Origin: Tannerella sp.
GTDB taxonomy: Bacteria > Bacteroidota > Bacteroidia > Bacteroidales > Tannerellaceae
Assembly (NCBI GenBank): GCA_031272655.1
Contig: JAISTJ010000036.1
Span: 1-14,832, forward strand
Length of the DNA stretch: 14,832 nucleotides
Direction: 5' to 3'
Of this stretch, positions 1 through 7,388 are shown in pieces. The notes under the pieces were generated by a model that was not told the origin of the DNA, searched no databases, and saw nothing but the letters and a program-made list of their open reading frames with translations. The stretch's first letter is position 1. Every line of letters begins with the position of its first letter. The position numbers and the translations under genes are program-made.

Positions 1-292
1 TTTTCACCGTTTCCACGTCCTGCCCTAACGGTCTGCTGCCCTGCAGTTCAAGCCCCATCGCCGACGGTTCCATCAGCAGTTTGCCGCGATACGAGACCTC
101 GTAGGTCAGGCGGGCTTCCATTGGGCGGTTTTGTTCATTTCGACGGTTTTGCCCTTCCTGAACGGCGGTTTCAACTACTTTGAAAGTGATAACAACCTCT
201 CCGTCCGGCGATTTCAACTCTATGTTCTTATCTTGAGCGTTCAAAGACGACAATGTAAGAAGCATCAATGCAAATAAAATACTTATTTTCAT
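1..292 (-). CDS. GH97 family glycoside hydrolase, N-terminal part only (runs off left edge)
   Basis: Reading the minus strand from ATG at 292 gives 97 open codons to the window edge, with no stop. Residues 1-20 are a signal peptide (MKISILFALM, then a hydrophobic stretch ending LNAQ). After it come IELKSPDGEVVITFKV and LTYEVSYRGKLLMEPSAMGL, the beta-sandwich N-terminal domain of GH97 enzymes. This domain packs against the catalytic barrel and helps shape the active site. Catalytic residues lie outside the window, so substrate (alpha-glucoside or alpha-galactoside) and mechanism cannot be called. The start lies 10 bases after the stop of the preceding GH97 gene, so the two are almost surely co-transcribed from the susC promoter. 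The N-terminal region differs clearly from its neighbour (RGKLLMEPSAMGLEL here, SDKTLISYSPIALNL there), so this is not a recent duplicate. Family assignment is firm for the visible part; the product could carry further domains. Confidence 0.85.
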   Translation of the reverse strand, partial: MKISILFALMLLTLSSLNAQDKNIELKSPDGEVVITFKVVETAVQEGQNRRNEQNRPMEARLTYEVSYRGKLLMEPSAMGLELQGSRPLGQDVETVK

Positions 293-302
293 ACGATTAT
301 AA

Positions 303-2516
303 TTAATTGATTATTTTAAATGATTTAAGATTGTTTTCTGTTGCGACTGATATTATTAAAGCGCCTTGCCGAGAAGCGGGCATATTGATAACTCTAAGAG
401 TTTCTTGGTCGCAGTCATAATTATTGGAACAAACCAATCTCCCTGACAAGTCGTAAATGCTTATATGTTTGATATTTACAGACGAACGAACATGTATTTC
501 GGAACCTATGGAAGATACAGTTATATCTGAAGACGAAACGACCTCATTATTAACCGCTTTACGATCATGAAGCCTTATTACAAATCCACCGCCTTTTGCT
601 GCATGGATAGTCAATTTATTACCTTTTTGAACTTTTATGCTTTTATTGGAATAATGTGTTGGCTCAGAATCGGAGTCATCACTGTCATAAAGTATATCAG
701 CTTGGTATTCAAATTTATCCGGCAGAAAAGAAAAGTCTATCACTAAGTCGCGGGCAGTCCAGTTTGTCATTCCGCCAACATACCATTCTTCGCCTTTTTG
801 CTTGGCTATAAGTATATATTCACCTAATTTAGACTTCAGTGGAACAGTTGAGTCCCACGTTGATGGCACTTTCGACAGAAACTCTTTGATATCAGGGAAC
901 TTATTATATTCGGTAGGAGAATCCGAGAGATAACCAAGCCAGTGGTCATAGATGACATACATTGACAGTTCGTGGGCGCGTGTACCCATACTCATTGGCG
1001 GTGTGTTGTTTTCATCTATCGGTCTAAACTGCTCTTTAGTAACATTACGCAAAGAGCCGGGCGTATAGTCTTCCGGACCTGCCAAAGAGCGGATAAAAGG
1101 GAATAGAGTATGGTATGCGGGGTCAGTGTTTGAGCGCCAGAAGTTGTCTTCTTCCCCGCAAACAGCCTCAAAATTTAGTATGTTAGGAAAAGTACGGTTG
1201 AGGCCTGTTGGCACAGGACATCCGTGAAAGATTGCCACCATCTTGTTATCAGCAAGTTTTTGAGCCATTTGATATCCCCATCGCATAGCTATCTGGTCGT
1301 TGCGTTCAAAGAAGTCAATTTTTGCACCTGCAACGCCTTTGTTTTTCATGTCTGCAATCCAGTCATTAGGATTTTCGAGCACGCAACTTACCCATGTCCA
1401 GACAATTATCTTCACGTTTTTACCTTTGGCATAATTGCAAAGCAACTGCAGATAAAGATTTTGTTCGCCCCAACCGGCGTCAATAGTCATATATTCAAGG
1501 TTGTTTTCGGCAGCCCAGTCCACATAATATTTATACAGTTGAAAGCTGAGATTAGTGTTGCCGCTTGGAAAGTCAACTCCCTCAAGTACAGACTTATGCC
1601 ACCATTCCCAAGCTGATTTGCCGGGAGTAATCCATGACAGGTCGCCGTTCAGACGGCAAGGTTCTGCGAGCATATAGACAAGGTTGTTGTTGAGTAGCTC
1701 TGCGTCGTTGTCTGAAACTATGAATACACGCCATGGAAAAGCTCGTATGCCGTTTGTTCGGGCAATGTAGGCTGCCCTGCTTGTTGGAAGATGGTTAGAA
1801 TAGTAGTTATCAGGTTCTTCTACAGTCAAAGGATATCGCACCCACAGTCCTTTCATTGATTTATCCCCGTTAGTAGTAACGTACATACCCGGATAATCGT
1901 ATGTATCAGCCTCTGTTATAGCGAGTTTAATATCAGTTCCGGGGAAGGCAAACAAAGTAGGCGACACAGCCCACTTACCCTGCGTCATCCCTGAAACTGT
2001 CGGATATATATTATATACCCGTTCAAAGTTACGGTAACTGTCACATTCGGGGAAATAAACAGTCGGGTCATCAGCAAAATTCATCACTAAATCTTCATTC
2101 TTGACTGTTATGGAATCGGAGAAACGAGTTACAAAACGGTATGCAATCCCTTCATTATATGCGCGAACAATGATATCGTATCCTTCAACGAACTTAATAG
2201 TCAGCTCATTATATTTTTCTAAAAGTGTTTTATTTTTGCCGACAAATACATCTATTTGATTATTTACTGTTTGCGATGAAACAGAAGCAATTGTACCGGC
2301 GCCTATAACTTGCCCGTCTTCAAGATTGAGAGCTATCGGCGAATATGAAATCAATGTTTTATCGCTATTGCGCAGTTCGTATTTTAGACCACCGTCTGCT
2401 GTAAAGCTGATAGTCAATCTTCCGTCAGGAGAAGAGACAACCAAATCTGCCGCCCGCATCCACCACGGATGCAGGCAGCAGATGAGAAAAATACCTATTG
2501 AAAAAAAACCTCTCAT
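303..2516 (-). CDS. GH97 retaining-type alpha-glycosidase (probably alpha-galactosidase) with C-terminal T9SS-like sorting domain
   Basis: A 737-residue secreted glycoside hydrolase. I chose ATG at 2516, two bases after the susD stop; an upstream in-frame TTG at 2522 would overlap susD. Residues 1-23 are a signal peptide. Residues about 25-280 are the GH97 N-terminal beta-sandwich (VVSSPDGRLTISF), about 285-570 the catalytic barrel (GKSAWEWWHKS, YMTIDAGWGE, AKIDFFERNDQ, HGCPVPTGLNRTFPN) and about 575-650 the C-terminal beta domain. Asp401 in KIDFF and Glu456 in CGEED are 55 residues apart. That is the spacing I recall between nucleophile D415 and acid/base E470 of the retaining alpha-galactosidase BT1871; inverting SusB-type enzymes use glutamates instead. 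Alpha-galactosidase activity is therefore favoured, not proven. Residues about 662-737 (ISIYDLSGRLV, ending KSFKIIN) resemble a T9SS type A sorting tail, suggesting export to the cell surface. Third gene of the susC operon. Confidence 0.9.
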   Translation of the reverse strand: MRGFFSIGIFLICCLHPWWMRAADLVVSSPDGRLTISFTADGGLKYELRNSDKTLISYSPIALNLEDGQVIGAGTIASVSSQTVNNQIDVFVGKNKTLLEKYNELTIKFVEGYDIIVRAYNEGIAYRFVTRFSDSITVKNEDLVMNFADDPTVYFPECDSYRNFERVYNIYPTVSGMTQGKWAVSPTLFAFPGTDIKLAITEADTYDYPGMYVTTNGDKSMKGLWVRYPLTVEEPDNYYSNHLPTSRAAYIARTNGIRAFPWRVFIVSDNDAELLNNNLVYMLAEPCRLNGDLSWITPGKSAWEWWHKSVLEGVDFPSGNTNLSFQLYKYYVDWAAENNLEYMTIDAGWGEQNLYLQLLCNYAKGKNVKIIVWTWVSCVLENPNDWIADMKNKGVAGAKIDFFERNDQIAMRWGYQMAQKLADNKMVAIFHGCPVPTGLNRTFPNILNFEAVCGEEDNFWRSNTDPAYHTLFPFIRSLAGPEDYTPGSLRNVTKEQFRPIDENNTPPMSMGTRAHELSMYVIYDHWLGYLSDSPTEYNKFPDIKEFLSKVPSTWDSTVPLKSKLGEYILIAKQKGEEWYVGGMTNWTARDLVIDFSFLPDKFEYQADILYDSDDSDSEPTHYSNKSIKVQKGNKLTIHAAKGGGFVIRLHDRKAVNNEVVSSSDITVSSIGSEIHVRSSVNIKHISIYDLSGRLVCSNNYDCDQETLRVINMPASRQGALIISVATENNLKSFKIIN

Positions 2517-2518
2517 AA

Positions 2519-4099
2519 TCAATTGTATCCCGGATTTTGATCTTCTGCTGAGATGTCGGCATTGTTACGAATTTCGCTGTCAGGGATGGGGTAGCGCATG
2601 TGGAAAGGCTGTATTGTGCCGGATTGCGCCGCCCATTTGTTGCGTTGACGAATCAGTTCGACGAACTTTCCTGTGCGTATAAGGTCCATACGTCTCCAGC
2701 CTTCAAAGCACAGTTCGCGGATACGTTCATCCATAATCTGCGTTCTAAATTCCTCAGCAGACATTGATGACCAGCGATATGCTGCAGGCAGAGCGCCGCC
2801 CCATGCACGTTCACGCACTTGATTGACAATATTTACAGCGTCTCCTGTCTGTCCCAATTCATTGAGACATTCGGCATACAGTAAAAGAATGTCTGCAAAG
2901 CGCAGCATAAGGTAATTTTTACCTGCAAGATACATACTTTTTGTTGGCGCTTGTGAAGTGCCAAGAATAGCGTCGGTACGCATATCTTCCCACTTTTTTA
3001 TATGCGGGTCGAGTTCATCGGCGCCCCAAGCCGGCGTAGTAAATACCTGACCGGTAGGCTCATAATCGAAATTGAAGCGAATAGAAACTTCCCGTCTCAA
3101 GTCTCCTTCTTCCCATAATCCGCCTTCCGACTTCATTTTATATGCAAATTCGGTAGGTAAAACAACATCGTAACCGCTATAATAGCATGGTTCGCCGAGA
3201 GTATTGGCAACAGTACGAGAGCCCATATCCCATTGCCAGCAACTATATCCGTTCCAGTCGCAGAAATAATCAAGCTCAAAAATAGATTCAGGTGAATCAA
3301 ACTCGATATCAACGGAAAAGAGATGAGCATAAGAGGGATCTAAAGAGTATCGGGACATTATTTGTGCAAAATAGTCGCGTGCCTTAGAATAATCGCGGAG
3401 ACCTGTTTCTGCGGGTGCGTACATATAGACCTTACCAAGCATAGCCAAAGCAGCTCCGGAAGTAGCTCTTCTCGGATCGGCGGTTTGCCTTTCTGGAAGA
3501 TTTTCGGCAGCATAAGTGAAATCGGAGATAATTTGATCCCAAACTACCGATAGCGGTTGACGGGCTGAATTGACGGTAGTAGCCATGTCTATAACAGGCA
3601 CTTCACCCCAGAGCATTGTCAGTTCAAACATCAACATGGCGCGAATAAAGCATGCGTCGCCTTTAAGCAGTTTTATACGTGCTTGTGTTGCAGCATCGTC
3701 AATTTGTTCGGCTGCCCTGTCAAGCGCATAAATAGCGTTAGCGGCAGAGCTGACGGTAGGCCAGCGGCGATTCCAGAAAGCAGTAACTTTTGAATGAGTG
3801 CCGTTGAGGGCGCCATTGTAATAGTCGAGACCGGATTGCTCGGCATCGCCCATCTGTACTTCGCCTTGCTTGGCTTCATCAAGTCCGAGTAATTGCAACG
3901 ACCATCCTTCACGCCCATGCTTTGAGCCGCGAAAACTTGTATATAACCCGTCAACAGCAGGTATAATATTCTCTATGTCGCCAAATACCTGATCTTCGGT
4001 TAGAGCCGATTTTGGCATCTGATTGAGAAAATCGGAACAAGAAGGCAGTGTAAAAAGCGCTGAAGCAAGTGCGCTTACATATAATATATATTTTTTCAT
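2519..4099 (-). CDS. susD-like: SusD/RagB family surface glycan-binding lipoprotein
   Basis: A 526-residue outer-membrane lipoprotein that should cap its SusC partner and capture glycan at the cell surface. The signal peptide ends in a lipobox (LPSC, Cys21), and the next residues, SDFLNQ, include an acidic residue as in Bacteroidota surface-lipoprotein signals. The N-terminal SusD region (FLNQMPKSALTEDQVFGD) and TPR-like helical segments follow. The C-terminal RagB/SusD domain shows NYLMLRFADILLLYAECLNE at about 395-414, VNQVRERAWGG, IMDERIRELCFEGWRRMDLI and the terminal PIPDSEI...QNPGYN. Length is normal for the family. Aromatic residues that could stack on sugars are plentiful around 275-300 (WNGYSCWQWD), but the binding site cannot be assigned by eye. 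It lies 20 bases after susC and ends 2 bases before the GH97 start. SusD sequence does not reveal the ligand. Confidence 0.96.
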   Translation of the reverse strand: MKKYILYVSALASALFTLPSCSDFLNQMPKSALTEDQVFGDIENIIPAVDGLYTSFRGSKHGREGWSLQLLGLDEAKQGEVQMGDAEQSGLDYYNGALNGTHSKVTAFWNRRWPTVSSAANAIYALDRAAEQIDDAATQARIKLLKGDACFIRAMLMFELTMLWGEVPVIDMATTVNSARQPLSVVWDQIISDFTYAAENLPERQTADPRRATSGAALAMLGKVYMYAPAETGLRDYSKARDYFAQIMSRYSLDPSYAHLFSVDIEFDSPESIFELDYFCDWNGYSCWQWDMGSRTVANTLGEPCYYSGYDVVLPTEFAYKMKSEGGLWEEGDLRREVSIRFNFDYEPTGQVFTTPAWGADELDPHIKKWEDMRTDAILGTSQAPTKSMYLAGKNYLMLRFADILLLYAECLNELGQTGDAVNIVNQVRERAWGGALPAAYRWSSMSAEEFRTQIMDERIRELCFEGWRRMDLIRTGKFVELIRQRNKWAAQSGTIQPFHMRYPIPDSEIRNNADISAEDQNPGYN

Positions 4100-4119
4100 C
4101 TTATTTAATATGTTAAAAA

Positions 4120-7100
4120 TTAGAAACTTAGATTTAAACCGAAAGTAAATAATCTTGTAGGTGGATACCAGTCGCCTGTTTCGGGGTCATAACCTTTGTA
4201 GGGCGTGAGTATAAACAGGTTAGAGGCTGTTGTGTAGATACGGGCGCTTCCTATGAAAGCTTTCGAAAGAAGACTTGAAGGAAGGCTATATGCGAGCGTC
4301 AGGTTAGAAAGACGCAGGAAAGAACCGTCCTGGATTGACTGGTCTAAATCGCCGGCCGAATAAACATTGTAATTTTCGCCGGGAGGGTTATAAATTGGAC
4401 GGGGGAAAGCAGCGTCTGTGTTTGTAGGACTCCAGCGGTCTAAAAGATCTACCGATGCAGGACTGCGTCCGTTACTGCCAATTAACGATTCGTACATATA
4501 ACTGATTTTCTTTGCACCGTATGAGTAGGTAAATACAGCGTTGAGTGTCAGCCCTTTGTATGTAACATCGGAAGAAAAGCCGCCATAGAATTTCGGGTCG
4601 GTAGAGCCTACAATGACACGGTCGTACATGTCGCTGATGATGCCGTCCGGAGTGCCGTTAGGACCGCTTAAGTCAAGAGGATAAAGGTCGCCCGGATTAA
4701 CATTTTTACCGGCAAATTCTATCTGGCTAAGTTTCGCCATATCAGCCTCTTGTGCAATACCGCCACTCTTAAGAATAAAGATAGAGTTGCGTGATTCACC
4801 GAGGAAAAGGTTACCTGTTTTATTCATTTCGCCATACGTGCCGTAGCTGTAAATAGCCTCGATGTCGCCGAAGAGTTGTGTAACTTTATTGCGATCAGCG
4901 GAGAAGTTGGCTGAGAAGTTCCATTCCAGATCTTTAATCTGCACAAGAGCCGCATCAAGAGTTATCTCAAAGCCCTTGTTTTCAATTGCTCCGACATTTT
5001 CAATCGCCGAACTGAAGCCGGTTGTAGTAGGCAACGAGCGTGTCATTAACAGGTTTTTATTGGTGATATTGAAATAATCGGCCGAAAGACGGATACGATT
5101 GTCTAAGAATCCGAAATCAACCCCAATATTTGCCTGATGTTGCGATTCCCACGTGATATCTTCAGTGCCGCGACGTCCCTGTGGTACATACGTTGTGCGG
5201 TCGCCGTCTTTGCGGGGAGTATAGAGCGTAAGGAAAGCAAAATCGGAAATATTCTGATTACCAACCATTCCGTATCCTGCTCGTAGTTTTAGCAAGTCAA
5301 AAATTGTTTGATTTTTCATAAAATCTTCTTCAGCGATGTTCCATGCAGCCGAGAATGACGGAAATAAACCCCATTGATGGCCTTCGGCAAACTTTGAAGA
5401 GCCGTCGTAACGTGCTGTTGCCGTCAAGTAGTATTTGCCTGCATAGTTGTAATTTGCGCGTACAACATAAGATTGTAGGGTTTGTGTAGTGAAGTCCGAG
5501 CTGACTAAATTGACGTCCTTTTTTGTGTTAGCGCCGATATTATAATACGAGAAATAATTTGTGTCGTAACCTTCGGCGCTGCCTGTAAACCAGTTACGGT
5601 TGGTTTTAGTGGCGCTTGTGCCGAGAAGTGCATTGATGCGATGTAAACCTATTTGTTTATCATAACTTATTGAATTATCCCACTGCCAGTTAAGCACGTT
5701 ATCGAATGTCTGGCTTACATTTCCGTTGCTTGATGCGCGTATAGCCTCGGATATATCATTCGGGACAAAATAGTATTGACCTGAAGTAAATAAATTAATT
5801 GCAAATGAGGTGCGTATATTCAGCCCTGCCAAAGGATTAATATTGATGTAATTACTTGAAACTAAACGATTTTGTACACGATCGTTATCTATTTTTAACG
5901 AATTAATCGGATTATGACGGTTATGTTCACCATCAGGAACGCCGGACCAGTTAGGCAAGCTGATGATAGTGTCGGTAATAGCGAGTGTAGGGCTTGCAGC
6001 TCGCGCCCTGTCATAAACGCCGTCATCATTGAAAATCTGTGATTCGGTGCGGGTAAAGGATGTGTTTGTGCCTACCTTGAGCCATTTCTTGATGCTTTGC
6101 TCGGCATTGATACGACCGGTGTATTTCGTGTCGCTTAATTTTTTTATCAAACCTTCCTCATTTGAATATCCAAAGCTAAGATAATAAGAGCCTTTATCGC
6201 TTCCACCCTGAAAACTTAGGGTGTGGTTTTGTTGGAAGCCATCGCGTGTAACGGCGTCTAACCAGTTGTAATCCTGAAAATTAGGATTGTTCCATGCGTC
6301 AATATCCCACTGAGAAAAGACGTATCCTTCGGCTGCATTGCCGTTATACGGTTGCATAACTCTATTTTGCAGGAAGGCGTCTCTTTCGGCTGCGGTAGCG
6401 TCTGGATGAAGCGCGTCGAACGAATTCATCGCGGCGTCGCGGCTTAACTCAAACAGTTGGCGGCTGTTCATTGTCTTCGGCATCTTTGCATAAGACTGTG
6501 TACTTATCCAACCGTCGTAGTTAATTCGTCCTTCACCGGCTTTGCCTTTCTTGGTCGTTATAAGTATAACGCCGTTTGAAGCTCGTGAGCCGTAAAGCGC
6601 TGTTGATGAGGCGTCTTTTAACACTTCAATTGAAGCCACATCATTGAGATTGATTGAACTGAAGCCTCGTCCATGATTGTCCATCACTAAGCCGTCAATA
6701 ACATAAATAGGGTCTGTCGAGCCGTCAATAGTGTTTATTCCGCGTACTCGAATTGATGCGTCATCCCCCGGTTTAGCGGCGTTAGAAATGAAGACGCCGG
6801 CTACACGTCCTTGAATAGCCTGATTGATGTTTGTAACAGGCTTTTCTTCAAGTACTTTAGAGCTAACGCTACCTACTGCGCCCGTTAAGTCGCTCTTTTT
6901 CATTGAGACGCCGACTATAACAACCTCATCTAAAGCTAATTCGTTCTCACTTAAAGTAACATTGATAACCGTACGATTGTTGACGGCTATTTCCTGTGAA
7001 ACATAGCCGATATAACTGAATATCAGCGTTGCATTAGGGGCTACATTAATAATATAGTTCCCGTCTGCGTCGGTTGTTGTGCCGCTTGTAGCGCCCTTTA

Positions 7101-7227
7101 CCGCAATACTAACTCCGATTAAAGGCTCGGAGGTGTCTGTTACAGTACCTTTGACGGTTATTTGCTGAGCAAAACTAACCGTGCTAATCATTAGTAACAT
7201 TAATAAAATTTTCACTCTCTTGTACAT
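4120..7227 (-). CDS. susC-like: SusC/RagA family TonB-linked outer membrane transporter
   Basis: A 1035-residue TonB-dependent receptor that should import oligosaccharides across the outer membrane with the SusD partner. I chose ATG at 7227 (MYKRVKILLMLL) because it begins a proper signal peptide ending SFA-QQ; the open frame extends 21 codons upstream but has no comparable start and would run over the promoter. Residues about 23-95 are a carboxypeptidase-regulatory-like domain (ITVKGTVTD, GTTTDADGNYII, FSYIGYVSQEI). LDEVVIVG at 99-106 is the TonB box region, about 113-230 is the plug (IRVRGINTIDGSTDPIYVIDG, SIEVLKDASSTALYGSRASNG) and the rest is the beta-barrel, ending in aromatic LFTFGLNLSF. 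There is no N-terminal anti-sigma-factor-interacting (STN) domain, which agrees with control by the adjacent HTCS rather than an ECF sigma factor. First gene of the operon. Confidence 0.97.
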   Translation of the reverse strand: MYKRVKILLMLLMISTVSFAQQITVKGTVTDTSEPLIGVSIAVKGATSGTTTDADGNYIINVAPNATLIFSYIGYVSQEIAVNNRTVINVTLSENELALDEVVIVGVSMKKSDLTGAVGSVSSKVLEEKPVTNINQAIQGRVAGVFISNAAKPGDDASIRVRGINTIDGSTDPIYVIDGLVMDNHGRGFSSINLNDVASIEVLKDASSTALYGSRASNGVILITTKKGKAGEGRINYDGWISTQSYAKMPKTMNSRQLFELSRDAAMNSFDALHPDATAAERDAFLQNRVMQPYNGNAAEGYVFSQWDIDAWNNPNFQDYNWLDAVTRDGFQQNHTLSFQGGSDKGSYYLSFGYSNEEGLIKKLSDTKYTGRINAEQSIKKWLKVGTNTSFTRTESQIFNDDGVYDRARAASPTLAITDTIISLPNWSGVPDGEHNRHNPINSLKIDNDRVQNRLVSSNYININPLAGLNIRTSFAINLFTSGQYYFVPNDISEAIRASSNGNVSQTFDNVLNWQWDNSISYDKQIGLHRINALLGTSATKTNRNWFTGSAEGYDTNYFSYYNIGANTKKDVNLVSSDFTTQTLQSYVVRANYNYAGKYYLTATARYDGSSKFAEGHQWGLFPSFSAAWNIAEEDFMKNQTIFDLLKLRAGYGMVGNQNISDFAFLTLYTPRKDGDRTTYVPQGRRGTEDITWESQHQANIGVDFGFLDNRIRLSADYFNITNKNLLMTRSLPTTTGFSSAIENVGAIENKGFEITLDAALVQIKDLEWNFSANFSADRNKVTQLFGDIEAIYSYGTYGEMNKTGNLFLGESRNSIFILKSGGIAQEADMAKLSQIEFAGKNVNPGDLYPLDLSGPNGTPDGIISDMYDRVIVGSTDPKFYGGFSSDVTYKGLTLNAVFTYSYGAKKISYMYESLIGSNGRSPASVDLLDRWSPTNTDAAFPRPIYNPPGENYNVYSAGDLDQSIQDGSFLRLSNLTLAYSLPSSLLSKAFIGSARIYTTASNLFILTPYKGYDPETGDWYPPTRLFTFGLNLSF

Positions 7228-7260
7228 AAGCTTGTTGTTTTTTATTGGATTATTTGGCGA

Positions 7261-7291
7261 CAAAATTACTTGAAGAATCCAAACCGGCAAA
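7261..7291 (-). promoter_or_regulatory. Bacteroidota-type promoter of the susC operon
   Basis: On the minus strand the -33 element TTTG (7291-7288) is followed by 19 bases and then TAATTTTG (7268-7261), an exact match to TAnnTTTG. Element sequences and spacing both fit the Bacteroidota primary sigma factor consensus. Transcription would start around 7253-7257, giving an A-rich leader of about 30 bases before the susC ATG at 7227, with no clear Shine-Dalgarno, as is common in this phylum. It lies 10 bases downstream of the half-site array, a suitable place for activation by a bound AraC-type regulator. Confidence 0.75.
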
Positions 7292-7301
7292 GCGTAAATG
7301 C

Positions 7302-7373
7302 GTCAAAATTTATAAACTTTGCGTAATTTTGACTGCCGAAGTCAAAAATTCCGCAAATGAGCGTTTTTTTGAC
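7302..7373. promoter_or_regulatory. Array of four alternating GTCAAAA half-sites, probable HTCS operator
   Basis: On the plus strand GTCAAAA occurs at 7302-7308 and 7341-7347, and its complement TTTTGAC at 7327-7333 and 7367-7373. Same-orientation copies are 39 and 40 bases apart, near four helical turns. The plus-strand pair GCGTAATTTTGAC (7321) and GCGTTTTTTTGAC (7361) matches at 11 of 13 bases. The array lies between the HTCS stop and the susC -33 element and contains no gene. Regulator binding is inferred from position and symmetry; HTCS proteins bind DNA through C-terminal AraC-type domains, usually as dimers on repeated sites just upstream of susC. Confidence 0.6.
7318..7357. repeat. 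Near-perfect 17/18-base inverted repeat with 5-base spacer
   Basis: The left arm TTTGCGTAATTTTGACT (7318-7334) and right arm AGTCAAAAATTCCGCAAA (7340-7357) are complementary apart from one mismatch and one extra base. The spacer is GCCGA. Read on the minus strand it begins 31 bases after the HTCS stop codon, so in the HTCS transcript it would form a long stem-loop with a UCGGC loop. No clean U-run follows (GTTTATAAATTTTG), so a simple intrinsic terminator is possible but weak. It is also the core of the half-site array; DNA and RNA roles are not exclusive. Confidence 0.7.
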
Positions 7374-7388
7374 GCAAATACGATATTT

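Noticed and set aside
2517..2522. TTG at 2522 as the start of the GH97 gene
   Set aside because: It overlaps the susD stop and adds only two residues before ATG at 2516, which begins the signal peptide just after the susD stop.
7228..7290. N-terminal extension of susC to 7290
   Set aside because: It lacks an ATG, would bury the signal peptide and covers the promoter elements at 7261-7291.
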